Below, in pieces: positions 24,449 to 33,015 of a stretch of DNA of 64,000 nucleotides (the first letter of the stretch is position 1; every line of letters begins with the position of its first letter). The stretch is from Sorangiineae bacterium NIC37A_2. GTDB taxonomy: Bacteria; Myxococcota_A; Polyangia; Polyangiales; Polyangiaceae. A model generated the notes under the pieces. The model saw nothing but the letters and a program-made list of their open reading frames with translations. It was not told where the DNA came from and did no database searches. The stretch covers positions 16,014 to 80,013 of the forward strand of contig NASX01000019.1 in the NCBI GenBank assembly GCA_002085155.1, read 5' to 3'. The translations under genes were made by a program, and so were the position numbers.

Positions 24449-26737
24449 TCAATCCCGGAGCGCGGCGAGCCGCGCTCGCGCCTCTTCGGCGCGCGGAGTT
24501 GTCTTGTCTGGCAAGAGCCCCATCAGCGCTCCCAGGGCGCTCTGATCGTTCGGATGCTCCTTGAGCACCCCCTCGAGGACCCTGATCGCCTCCTGTCGCT
24601 TCCCCTGACCACTTAGCGCTACAGCATAGACATAGCCAAAGCGAGCATCGTTCGGGGCAGCGCGCACCGCTTTCTCGAGGCTCTCGAGGGCGGCTGTCCC
24701 CTGACCATTGCGCACCTGCCAAAGGCCGAGGGCGTGCGCGGCCGAGGCGCTCGATGGATTGCATTTGAGCGCTTCGTGGAGAGCAGCTCCAGAAGCCGCC
24801 TCGTTCTTCCGCTGCCGCTCCAGCTCCGCCAGGTTGAGGTAGGCTTCGGTCAAGCAAGGTTCGATGCGAAGCGCTATCTCGAGCGCTCGCCGGGCCTCGT
24901 CGAACCTTCCGCGAGCAAGCTCAAAGGCGCTCCTCTCCACGTGCGTCTCGGCGCGGGAGCTGCTCACGTGGAAGGCCTCCTCGACCTCATGGAAGGCCTC
25001 CTCCAGCGCTCTCCTTTCGTCCTTTGGAAGTCGAGCGAGCGGCACGCTGGCGAGGGCCTTTCCGATCGCTACACGTGACGCTCGCTCCGCCCTCTTCAGA
25101 ATCGGCAAGAGCAGCTGAGCCCGTTCGGTCAAAGGCAGCTGAGCTGCCCCGAGGACGGCACCGTAGGTCAAGAGAGGTCGCCCTCGACCGAGGACTTGGC
25201 GGAAGGTTTGAGTGGTCTTTTCGGAGGGATATCGCCCGAGCCGCTCGAGAGCCGTCGCGCGCACAATCTCGGGAGAGCCCTCGTCGAGCGCCAAGGCGCG
25301 AAGAGCCTTCGGAGCTTCCACGGCTCCCTGCGCATGCAGAAGGAGCGCTTCCGTCGCCTGCTTCCGAGCGCGCAAGCCGGGATAAAAGGACAGCGCGCGG
25401 TCCCGAGCCCAGGTCGCGCTCTCTTTCGTGTGGCAACCGTTGCAGGCGTTCGGGGTCCCAAAGCTCACGCTCAGATCGGGACGGGGGATCCGGATCGAAT
25501 GATCGCGTCGCTCGTCCACCTGCATGAAGGTGGCAGGGGGCATGTGGCAGTCGATGCAGGCGGGAGCATTCTTACCTTGATGGTGCGAGTGCTGCGGCGC
25601 ATCGAAGCGCTCAGCGTCGTGGCAGCTCACGCACAGGGAGTTCCCCTCGGCGCGGGTCTTTCCTGAGTGTGGTTCGTGGCAATCGGAGCAACGCACGCCC
25701 GCTTGGTACATGCGGCTCTGAAGGAACGAGCCCCACTCGTAGACCTCGCCCCGCACCTGACCGTCGCCGTGGTAGTGGGGAGGAGTGAGAAGCTCGGGGG
25801 AGAAGAAGTCGAGGAACGCCTCGTGAGCGAAAAATGCCTCCTGAATCGGCTCGCGCAAACTGTGACAAGGAGCGCAGGTGTTGACCTCAACGCCGTCTTG
25901 TTTGTGGGGTGAGGGACTGCCGCTCTCCGCGCGCACCCATGGCTCGGAACGCTGGAGGGAGACCGCGAATGCTACCGGAGCTTTCCCTGGATTGTCCCGA
26001 GCGCTCTTGACGTGCTCGGCGCCGGGCCCGTGACACGCCTCACATCCGACGGAGAGCTCGGACCACTTTGTGTCGAAACGATCGGCGTCCACGTCGTAGC
26101 GCCGCTCGACGAACATCGAGTGACAATCGGCACACATGTGGTTCCAGTTCTGAGCAGGCGCCGTGAAGAAGAGCCGATCACCGGGGGCGATGCCCTCGGG
26201 ACCATACAAGTGAAACCAACGTTTTCCGTCCTGGGTCTCCGCTCTCTCGTCCCAGGCGACACCGAAGGACTGGAGCTTCCCGCGCCCAGCATCAACGACG
26301 TACTGCTTCAAGGGCCAAACGCCCGAGACATAAGGCACAGCAAAGGAACTCGCTGAGCCATCCGCCCCAGGTCCGCTCACGCGCGGTGAGCCTTCCTCCT
26401 GGAGGAACTGGGTCGCACCGCCATGTTTCGTCGTAAAAGAACTGCCATCAAAACGAGCGTCCACTTCGGCCCGCTCGGGCACCGCGAGCGCAAGCGCGTG
26501 ATGAGATGATGTGTAGGCTTTGGCCTGCTCTTCGTGACAAAGGGTGCAGCTCGCTGAACCGACGAACTGAGCGCGCCGCGCCTCAGAGGGGCTCAAGGCT
26601 AAAGACGTCGGTTCGGAGCTTTCAGCGCGGGGCGCGATCTCAGGCTCGCTCTCCCGATGACCGCGCGAGGCGAAAAAGATCACGAGCGCGGCCACAGAGA
26701 TCCCGCCCAGCCCAATCTTCCAACTTCGAAGCTGCAT
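24449..26737 (-). CDS. Octahaem c-type cytochrome with HEAT-like and TPR regions
   Basis: 762 residues, anchored by an N-terminal hydrophobic segment (about 8-25) after MQLRSW. Eight CxxCH motifs are visible within about residues 60-450: CTLCH, CADCH, CEACH, CAPCH, CSDCH, CVSCH, CIDCH and CNGCH. CEACHGPGAEH and CSDCHEPHSGKT resemble cytochrome c554 and doubled-CxxCH proteins. A HEAT-like helical stretch follows (about 455-580), then TPRs to the end (AYLNLAELERQRKNEAASG, SAAHALGLWQVRNGQGTAALESLEKA, ARFGYVYAVALSGQGKRQEAIRVLE). It is a periplasmic electron-transfer protein with a protein-interaction tail; donor and acceptor are unknown. No cytochrome-maturation genes are in the window. It lies downstream of the sulfatase gene. 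Confidence 0.92.
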   Translation of the reverse strand: MQLRSWKIGLGGISVAALVIFFASRGHRESEPEIAPRAESSEPTSLALSPSEARRAQFVGSASCTLCHEEQAKAYTSSHHALALAVPERAEVDARFDGSSFTTKHGGATQFLQEEGSPRVSGPGADGSASSFAVPYVSGVWPLKQYVVDAGRGKLQSFGVAWDERAETQDGKRWFHLYGPEGIAPGDRLFFTAPAQNWNHMCADCHSMFVERRYDVDADRFDTKWSELSVGCEACHGPGAEHVKSARDNPGKAPVAFAVSLQRSEPWVRAESGSPSPHKQDGVEVNTCAPCHSLREPIQEAFFAHEAFLDFFSPELLTPPHYHGDGQVRGEVYEWGSFLQSRMYQAGVRCSDCHEPHSGKTRAEGNSLCVSCHDAERFDAPQHSHHQGKNAPACIDCHMPPATFMQVDERRDHSIRIPRPDLSVSFGTPNACNGCHTKESATWARDRALSFYPGLRARKQATEALLLHAQGAVEAPKALRALALDEGSPEIVRATALERLGRYPSEKTTQTFRQVLGRGRPLLTYGAVLGAAQLPLTERAQLLLPILKRAERASRVAIGKALASVPLARLPKDERRALEEAFHEVEEAFHVSSSRAETHVERSAFELARGRFDEARRALEIALRIEPCLTEAYLNLAELERQRKNEAASGAALHEALKCNPSSASAAHALGLWQVRNGQGTAALESLEKAVRAAPNDARFGYVYAVALSGQGKRQEAIRVLEGVLKEHPNDQSALGALMGLLPDKTTPRAEEARARLAALRD

Positions 26738-26762
26738 AAAAAAGAAGACTCTAAAATAGGCA

Positions 26763-26790
26763 GCGGCCCCCGCCGAAGGACAGGGGCCGC
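26763..26790 (-). terminator. Putative terminator of the sulfatase gene
   Basis: The 8-bp stem GCGGCCCC/GGGGCCGC (26763-26770 with 26783-26790), with further pairing outside a one-base bulge, is followed on the minus strand by TATTTTAG and then a TTTTTT run near 26740. It lies in the 70-bp gap before the octahaem gene. Confidence 0.65.
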
Positions 26791-26807
26791 CTGCAGATTT
26801 CCCGAGA

Positions 26808-28877
26808 TTACGGGAAGTAGGCGGGCGTCTGCTCCCGGAGGACGGCGATCTCCGCCTCCAAGGTCGCTCGGACCGCCGTGTGCGCCGGACTGTTGTGGAG
26901 GTTCGTCGTCTCGAGAGGATCAGCCACGAGATCGTAGAGCTCGCGCTGGTTCACGTTTGAGATCAGCTTGAAACGCTTGTCCTTCACGGCGTAACGGCGC
27001 TGGGTCGTTCCGCTGGAGACTTCGCTGAAGGAGTGAGTTCGACCGTTCTTTGCGGTCTCATCCGAGAGCAGCGGCTTGATGCTGTAGCTGTGGTTCACCT
27101 GGCTCACCGGGACCCCCGCGAGATCCAAGACGGTAGCGTAGATGTCCGTGGAGACGAACAGGTCATCTTCACGTCCACGTCGCGTCACACCAGCGCCCGC
27201 TACGATGAGCGGAGCTCGCACGCCACCTTCGTAGACGCTGCCCTTTGCGCCGCGGAGAGCGGCATTGCCGTCCTTGATGGGCGGCGGGGTACCGTTGTCG
27301 CCGAGCACGATGACGACGGTCTTCTCGAGGTCCACCTCAGCCAAGAGACGTCCGATCTCGGTGTCGAGGGCCTGGATGTTGGCCTGATAGACCGGGATGT
27401 TGGTGTGGTAGGTGCCGGGCTCCGGATTTCCGACCGAGCTCAGGTCCACCGAGTGCAGCTCGCGGGGCGGAACCTGGTAGGGGTTGTTTCCGCCGCCGGC
27501 AGCGTGGGGAGCATTGTAGGCTTGGTAGATGAACCAGGGCTCGTTCGGCTTCGTGGCCTCGTGCTCGCGGATGAACTCGATCGCGTAGTCCGTGAGCGCC
27601 GTCGTGGCGTAGGTCGTGTTCGGGAGCGACGGCCCGTTGATGTCGAAGGTCGTCCAGTTGAAGTAGTCGGTCAGGCCGCCGCCGAGGATGCCGCGGAAGC
27701 GCTTGATGCCGATATCTCGCGCATGCTGCAGGATGCCGTCGACGCCGGGGAAGCTCCCGCCGGGTCGGGGATCGATGCTGCCGCCGCCGAGATGGTACTT
27801 GCCGAAGAGCGCGTGCTCATAGGTCGGGGCCTCTTCGTTCAAGCGATCGAAGAGCGTGACCGTCGAGGTCGGCAGGACGTTTCCGACGTTCGTGACGCCG
27901 GTCCGGTGGCCGTAGAGACCGCTCACGACGGTGCCACGGGTCGGCGAGCAAACGGGGCTCGCCCACGCGTCGTCGAAGATCAGGCCATCTTGAGCCAAAG
28001 CTTCGATGTTCGGGACGTCCACTGCGCTGCCGTTGCCGACGAGATCGGGATACAGAGCCGTCGCGTCGGCGCCCCAGTCGTCGATGAAAAGGAACAGGAT
28101 GTTCGGCCGTTCGGGCGCTTCGGGCGCGGGCTGCTCCTCGTCCTCTTCCTCGCGAACGAAGGTCACCGTCGTTGTCACGCTCGAGGTCGAGTCGCCGTCG
28201 GAGACTGTGAGCTTGACCGCGGCGGTGCCCGGCGAATTGCTGGTGAGCTTTGCGGTCGGGGAGAGCGGATCGTCGATCACACCCTCGGTCGTCGACCAAT
28301 AGTAGGTCAGCGCCGACGGACCAGCGTCCGGATCGCGCACCGTCGTCTTCAAGGTCACCTCACTGCCGACGTAGACCTTCTGGGGCGTGACGGTGAGCTC
28401 ATCGACCACCGGAGCCACGTTCAGGGTACCAGTCACGCTCACGCTGCCGTTTCCGCTGGCCGAGGTTCCGCGCAGGCTGATCGTCACCGCCGTCGTCCTG
28501 CCCGCGGTGACGTTGAAGGTCGCGGAGCCGGTAAACTCCGTGTTCCCTTCCGCCGAGCTGGCGGTGAGCACGATGGTGTAGCCGTTTCCAGCCGGAATTC
28601 CGCCGATCGTTCCACTGATGACAGGGGCGCCGCTCGTGTCGATCGTGCCCGTCTTGGTGAAGCCGTTGCCAGAAATCTCATAGCGGACGGAGTTCAGCGT
28701 CACTCCCGGCGCTACCTTCAGCTCAAGCCCGAGAGAACCAACCTCCTCGACCTCCCCTTCTGAGACCGGATCTCCGACGCAACCCGCGAGGCTCGCGCTC
28801 GCCAGAATCGCCGCCGCGCACACGAGTGAGATCCCGCCTGCGCGAAGCCCTAGTGACCCCATTTCCTTCTTTTTCAT
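26808..28877 (-). CDS. Lipoprotein sulfatase (formylglycine type)
   Basis: Hydrolyses a sulfate ester at the cell surface. ATG 28877 (MKKKEMG) is chosen because AAAGGTG lies six bases upstream; the signal ends in SLAGC. Residues 45-245 form two beta-sandwich modules. One resembles a carboxypeptidase-regulatory or Big-type fold, the other a PKD/cadherin-like fold with DPDAGPSALTYYW and KLTVSDGD. The catalytic domain begins PNILFLFIDDWGADA, whose paired Asp bind the metal. It contains PVCSPTRG, the C-x-P-x-R formylglycine signature with C310, then GLYGHRTGV, LFGKYHLGG and VVIVLGDNGTPPP. A sulfatase-modifying enzyme must act in trans; none is encoded here. Candidate substrates are sulfated polysaccharides, which is inference. 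Confidence 0.93.
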   Translation of the reverse strand: MKKKEMGSLGLRAGGISLVCAAAILASASLAGCVGDPVSEGEVEEVGSLGLELKVAPGVTLNSVRYEISGNGFTKTGTIDTSGAPVISGTIGGIPAGNGYTIVLTASSAEGNTEFTGSATFNVTAGRTTAVTISLRGTSASGNGSVSVTGTLNVAPVVDELTVTPQKVYVGSEVTLKTTVRDPDAGPSALTYYWSTTEGVIDDPLSPTAKLTSNSPGTAAVKLTVSDGDSTSSVTTTVTFVREEEDEEQPAPEAPERPNILFLFIDDWGADATALYPDLVGNGSAVDVPNIEALAQDGLIFDDAWASPVCSPTRGTVVSGLYGHRTGVTNVGNVLPTSTVTLFDRLNEEAPTYEHALFGKYHLGGGSIDPRPGGSFPGVDGILQHARDIGIKRFRGILGGGLTDYFNWTTFDINGPSLPNTTYATTALTDYAIEFIREHEATKPNEPWFIYQAYNAPHAAGGGNNPYQVPPRELHSVDLSSVGNPEPGTYHTNIPVYQANIQALDTEIGRLLAEVDLEKTVVIVLGDNGTPPPIKDGNAALRGAKGSVYEGGVRAPLIVAGAGVTRRGREDDLFVSTDIYATVLDLAGVPVSQVNHSYSIKPLLSDETAKNGRTHSFSEVSSGTTQRRYAVKDKRFKLISNVNQRELYDLVADPLETTNLHNSPAHTAVRATLEAEIAVLREQTPAYFP

Positions 28878-29480
28878 CGAATTCACCTTTCGTTTCTTTC
28901 GTGGAGTGGCTCCGGCGAAATCCTCGGGTAGCTCCGGACCCGTCGCTTCCTGCGACGCGATCCGTATAATGGACGCATTTCTGTTTTACAAGACAGTCCA
29001 GAAACAAACCCGAAGCACTTGTGGCTTTGCGAAAGGCACACGAACGCCGAGAGGTGGTCTGGTCGCTGCCAGAATTCAATCTTTTGCGCGCGGTCTCGGA
29101 CCCGTGCCGCGCTCAGAAGCGTCGACGACCGAGAGATCCGAGAAGAAGCTGCGTCTCGTATGACGGACACGAGAAAGACGGCGGCCTGGGACGCTCGCCG
29201 TTTCGTGCTTCACGGAAAGGGCGTCAGCTCTCCGGGTTCAACCGCGGCCCCGCTTTTCCCCCAACCGAGGCGCACTGACGGAGACCCCCGCTCGCGCCCA
29301 TCCTCGCAGCTGAACTCAGACAAAGGCTCGGGAGCGCGCCCCGGAAGTGATGCGGCGGGGCCAAAAACCAGAGAGAACACACTGGTTAGGTATGCGAACA
29401 GCTCAGGCGCCATGAGGGCCGCTCGCCGGGGGAATGGGCGCCTTCCTCGAGCCTCCCCAGGCTCTTCATGAGACAAAGCG
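28878..29480. other. Intergenic region without a recognised gene
   Basis: About 600 bp upstream of the sulfatase gene and downstream of the PD40 gene, both on the minus strand. The ORFs here have no family character or plausible starts, and no tRNA is seen. The part next to 28900 should hold the sulfatase promoter. Confidence 0.5.
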
Positions 29481-29514
29481 AAAGAGCGGACCACCTCTCG
29501 GAGATCCGCTCTTT
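29481..29514 (-). terminator. Intrinsic terminator of the PD40 lipoprotein gene
   Basis: A perfect 10-bp stem AAAGAGCGGA/TCCGCTCTTT (29481-29490 with 29505-29514) with a 14-nt loop lies 40 bp after the stop. It is followed on the minus strand by CGCTTTGTCTC. Confidence 0.8.
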
Positions 29515-29551
29515 GCTGGAGCGGCGGGCAAGGAGCCCGCCATTCCTTCCA

Positions 29552-31771
29552 TCACTTGAAGATGACGACCGGGGGCACCTCAGGGATCGTGAAGTCTTCC
29601 CAGGCAGGCGTCAGGTTCGCGGTCTTGAGCTCCTTGAACTCCGTGTCGCTGAGAGCGAGGAAGTTCTGGTTCCAGAGGTAGATCGCCGCGTAGGTGGTGA
29701 CCTCGCCGGTCGCCCGATCCACCTCGATCGTGCTCATGTAGAGCTGCGAAGCCTTCTTCGAGATCGGCGGGGTGTACTCGGTCGGGGTCAGCTCGAACTG
29801 ACCCGGGTAAGCCCGCGCCGACGAGAAGATCACGAAGTAGTAGTCCTTCCCGTTCTCCTCGGAACGAACCACACTTGACCACTTCGGCCAGCTGTTGAGC
29901 ACGCCGGGGCTGACCTCGCCGCCACAAGCGACGGGATCGTTCGCGCGGAGCCGAACCGGGGTCCCACCTGCAGCAGGCACGATAAAAATCTCGCCGTTCC
30001 GGTTGTAGTAGGGACCGTCGGGGTTCGGGCCCAACTGCGCGGCAGTCGGGTTGTTGCACTTGGTGCTCGACTGATCCGTACGGCTGATCGGCTTGCCCTG
30101 CGCGCAGCGGCTCGTGTTGCTCGGAGCAGGAGCGCGCGTAAAGGCGATGAATTTGTCGTCCGGGGAGAACGCGGGGTAGTACTCGAGGAAGTTCGGATCC
30201 GACGCGCCCGCGAGCGGGACGCCCGTCGCCGTACCGCGGGGGGAGCTCAGATCGGCGATCTTGATGTCCGCCGTGTTGTTGTGCCAGTCGGGATGCCCGT
30301 CGTAGGACGACTCGCTCACCGCGTAGGCGACCTTCATGCTCGTCTTGGCGGGCGTGGGGTTCGAGATGCTGAGGGTCTCGCTCGCGATCACGCCCCAGGC
30401 GGTCCCCTTGCCCGCGGCCAAAGCCGCGTCGCGGGTCTTGGCCGCTTCCTGCCGCTCGTACCCGGTGTAATCGACGTTCCACGGCGGCTGTCCCGTCACG
30501 AGACCAGCATCCGGGGCCGGCAGAGTTTCATCGGGCCCGGTCGCCGTGTCGAGAGCGATCCAGATCAGATCGTGGATGTTCGGCTCGTAGGTGGGCGGAT
30601 CGTTATAGCCGTAGTTGATGTAGATGCTGCTGCTCGCAGCGTCCGTCAGCCCACGGTTGCGCCCCATAGTCGTGATGAGCGTCGTGTTCGTGGTGTCAGC
30701 CGGGAGCATCATACCCGTGCCGAGGAACGGCATCTTCAAGTACTTCTGCGCACCAGCAGCCACGTAAGCTGGAGCGGCACCGGTCGTGCCAGCTTCGAGC
30801 GACGCAATACCGATGTTCCAGGGGTAGTTGTCGGTGAAGATCATCGCCTTGCCGTCCGGCGTGGCGTTGTGACAACCGATGCACTGGGCCTTCCCCGGCT
30901 CGATACCGGTGATCGCGTCAGCGACCTTCTCGCCGCGCAGATCGGAGCCGGTCGCGGTGAACACGTTATTCACTGAAGTGACCTGAGATTCTGAGAGGGC
31001 AGGCACGACAGCTTCATCACCCACGGTGAATCCGTAGAGGGCACTCACGCCCACGCCCGGCACGGAGCTCGAAGTACCCCAGAACACCATCGAGCCACCC
31101 GCAAGCGCCTGCGTGATGCCGAAGTCGCCCTTGGCTCCACTCACGATGTTCCCGCCGGCGAGGCCGCGGATGGTGACGGTGATCGGATCGCGAACGCCTT
31201 CGGCGATCGCCGGCCAGAGGTCCTTCGGGATCGCCCACTCGGTCTTGTTCGTATAGACGACGAGATCGTTATTCTGACTCTTCGCAGAGAGCCGAATCTC
31301 CCACAGAGTTTCGGATCCAGCTCCCGTCCAGCGGAAGCGCGGACGCAACCAGTTCTTCGGGAACAGCGCGCCCGGACCATTCGCGTCAGAGAGGTGAGGC
31401 TCGTGAACACAAACGCCCGATTGCGCGCCAGCGTTCGGATCGGCGAAGGCCGTGACTTGATCGGGGGTAATGCTGGCATCAGCGAAGATCGCCGCAGCCG
31501 GGAAAGCCGTAGGATTCGCGCCGGGGCCCACATTTCCGTCGCCGGTCGCAAGATCGTCGCCATCGTCATCGACGATTACGCCCGAGCCGCCCGAGCCTTG
31601 GCCGCTATCGTCTCCGGGGGCGTTACCGGCACCATCCGCGCTGTCCCCCGGGCCTCCGGGGCCCCCTTTGTTCGGGGGTGCGGTGCAAGCACCAGCGAAA
31701 ATCGTCCCCAAGACCGCGAGCGCGGCGGCGACGGATGTCGGATGAAGCCCCCAAATTCTCTTCGAATGCAT
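29552..31771 (-). CDS. PD40/TolB-like propeller lipoprotein with one haem-binding motif
   Basis: 739 residues. The lipoprotein signal ends in AGAC, followed by a Gly/Asp-rich linker to about residue 85. The N-terminal half contains a beta-sandwich-like region (RFRWTGAGSETLWEIRL) and, mid-protein, KAQCIGCHNATPDGKAMIF, a single CxxCH in a setting typical of myxobacterial surface cytochromes. The C-terminal half has WD40-like PD40 strands: FSPDDKFIAFTRAP, NGEIFIVPAAGG and WPKWSSVV, as in TolB. A haem in front of a propeller suggests a redox or sensing role at the outer membrane, which is inference. AGGAA lies upstream of ATG 31771. It is monocistronic and ends at a good terminator. Confidence 0.82.
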   Translation of the reverse strand: MHSKRIWGLHPTSVAAALAVLGTIFAGACTAPPNKGGPGGPGDSADGAGNAPGDDSGQGSGGSGVIVDDDGDDLATGDGNVGPGANPTAFPAAAIFADASITPDQVTAFADPNAGAQSGVCVHEPHLSDANGPGALFPKNWLRPRFRWTGAGSETLWEIRLSAKSQNNDLVVYTNKTEWAIPKDLWPAIAEGVRDPITVTIRGLAGGNIVSGAKGDFGITQALAGGSMVFWGTSSSVPGVGVSALYGFTVGDEAVVPALSESQVTSVNNVFTATGSDLRGEKVADAITGIEPGKAQCIGCHNATPDGKAMIFTDNYPWNIGIASLEAGTTGAAPAYVAAGAQKYLKMPFLGTGMMLPADTTNTTLITTMGRNRGLTDAASSSIYINYGYNDPPTYEPNIHDLIWIALDTATGPDETLPAPDAGLVTGQPPWNVDYTGYERQEAAKTRDAALAAGKGTAWGVIASETLSISNPTPAKTSMKVAYAVSESSYDGHPDWHNNTADIKIADLSSPRGTATGVPLAGASDPNFLEYYPAFSPDDKFIAFTRAPAPSNTSRCAQGKPISRTDQSSTKCNNPTAAQLGPNPDGPYYNRNGEIFIVPAAGGTPVRLRANDPVACGGEVSPGVLNSWPKWSSVVRSEENGKDYYFVIFSSARAYPGQFELTPTEYTPPISKKASQLYMSTIEVDRATGEVTTYAAIYLWNQNFLALSDTEFKELKTANLTPAWEDFTIPEVPPVVIFK

Positions 31772-32001
31772 AATCTAGGCGTTCCTGTGGAAAAAGCGTT
31801 GCGCTGAAAACGGTACCATGCGCGGCCGGGGCATTGTCGTGAGGACGGACGAGCAAGCCATAATTTTGGGCTCGTCTTTCCACCACCCGGGAACTTTTCA
31901 GGCTTTCCGGGGGCGCCCCTCGTTTTCTCCGAGAAATCGGCGGAAACCAACTCAAGCCTTTACTTTCGGAGCGCGGTCGGCAGGATTGCGCCCGGAGAAA
32001 A

Positions 32002-32166
32002 ATGGTCACGATCAAGATGGCAGTCGCCTGTGCCCTTTTCGTAGGGATGCTGTTCTTTTACGCGATGTTGCCGATCGCGTCGCTCCAGCTTTTGCCCTTC
32101 CTCTTCTTCGGGTGCATCAGCCTCCTCGTCGGAATCTGGGACGAAGCGGGCGGTTACCGCCGGTGA
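32002..32166 (+). CDS. Two-TM miniprotein
   Basis: A 54-residue ORF starting MVTIKMAVAC with GGAGA about four bases upstream and ending GGYRR. It consists almost wholly of two hydrophobic helices (about 6-24 and 26-44) followed by a short charged tail (WDEAGGYRR). The ORF occupies an otherwise empty gap, between the divergent PD40 start and the convergent lipB end. A small inner-membrane protein is plausible; no family is recognised. Confidence 0.6.
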   Translation: MVTIKMAVACALFVGMLFFYAMLPIASLQLLPFLFFGCISLLVGIWDEAGGYRR

Positions 32167-32230
32167 GCCGTTTCTGATTCTCACGAGCCTTTCGAGCCAT
32201 CGAGCTCGCCCGTGTCTTTGCGGGGGTGGC

Positions 32231-32998
32231 TCACGCGCCAATCGGGCTGGCGGCCTCTTTGCGAATCGCGGAGTCGAGCTCTCCCTCGCCCAGTGACGTC
32301 AGCTCGGTCCATTTGAGGTCGCGCTCAAGTTCCCGCGCGAGACCATGGGCTGCCATGCTCGCCCCTTCGTGGACGGTCGGCGCTCGTCCCGTAAGCGATG
32401 TAACAGAGGCAACGCCGTACTCGCTGATCCCGCAGGGCACGATCAGCGAGAAGATACTCAGGTCCGTCGAGAGGTTCAGGGCGAACCCGTGGGAGGTCAC
32501 CCAACGCGAGATGCGAACGCCGATCGCCCCAAGTTTCACGGGCACCTCCGCCTGCTCGGGTCCTTCCCAAACCGACGGCCGCGCCTGATCTGCCCAGAGC
32601 CCGATCATGTTTGGGATCGTGCCGGACGCGATGCCGAAAGGCGCAACAACGCTCTGCATGACGCGCGTCAAAGTCTGCACATAGGCGCGCACATCGGCGC
32701 GGTCGGGCTTCAAGTCGAGGATAGGATAACAGATGAGCTGGCCGGGGGCGTGCACGGTGACGTCACCGCCCCTGCGCGTATCGTGGAACTCGATGCCACG
32801 GGCCTCGAGAAACTCGCGGGAAGCAAGCACGTGCTCCGCCTTTGCGCCGCGCCCTGTCGTGATCACCGGCTCGTGTTCCAGGAGCAGGACGACATCGCCG
32901 ATCTCGCCTGCCTGTCGAGCTTCGAAGAGGCCTTCCATGAGCGCGAAGGTCGTGCCGTAGGGGCGACGGCCGAGAAAATAAGCGCGGAGAGTTTTCAC
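32231..32998 (-). CDS. lipB: Lipoyl(octanoyl) transferase
   Basis: Transfers octanoate from acyl carrier protein to lipoyl domains of 2-oxoacid dehydrogenases and the glycine cleavage system, in the cytoplasm. All LipB signatures are present: RRGGDVTVHAPGQLICYPI (residues 75-92), KLGAIGVRISRWVTSHGFALN (K155 binds the acyl group) and VPCGI with catalytic C189. The 255-residue length is slightly above average because of the C-terminal tail. The start (MKTLRAYFLG) fits the family N-terminus. It ends 17 bp after the stop of the HD-GYP regulator, on the same strand, so co-transcription with that gene is possible. lipA is not in the window. Confidence 0.95.
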   Translation of the reverse strand: MKTLRAYFLGRRPYGTTFALMEGLFEARQAGEIGDVVLLLEHEPVITTGRGAKAEHVLASREFLEARGIEFHDTRRGGDVTVHAPGQLICYPILDLKPDRADVRAYVQTLTRVMQSVVAPFGIASGTIPNMIGLWADQARPSVWEGPEQAEVPVKLGAIGVRISRWVTSHGFALNLSTDLSIFSLIVPCGISEYGVASVTSLTGRAPTVHEGASMAAHGLARELERDLKWTELTSLGEGELDSAIRKEAASPIGA

Positions 32999-33015
32999 GC
33001 GGAGCTTTGCTCCTC

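Noticed and set aside
27033..28763. 576-codon open frame on the plus strand
   Set aside because: Antisense of the sulfatase gene, whose CxPxR and metal motifs are decisive.
28878..29480. tRNA or small gene in the 600-bp gap
   Set aside because: No acceptor stem/T-loop combination or plausible ORF with a start signal was found by eye.
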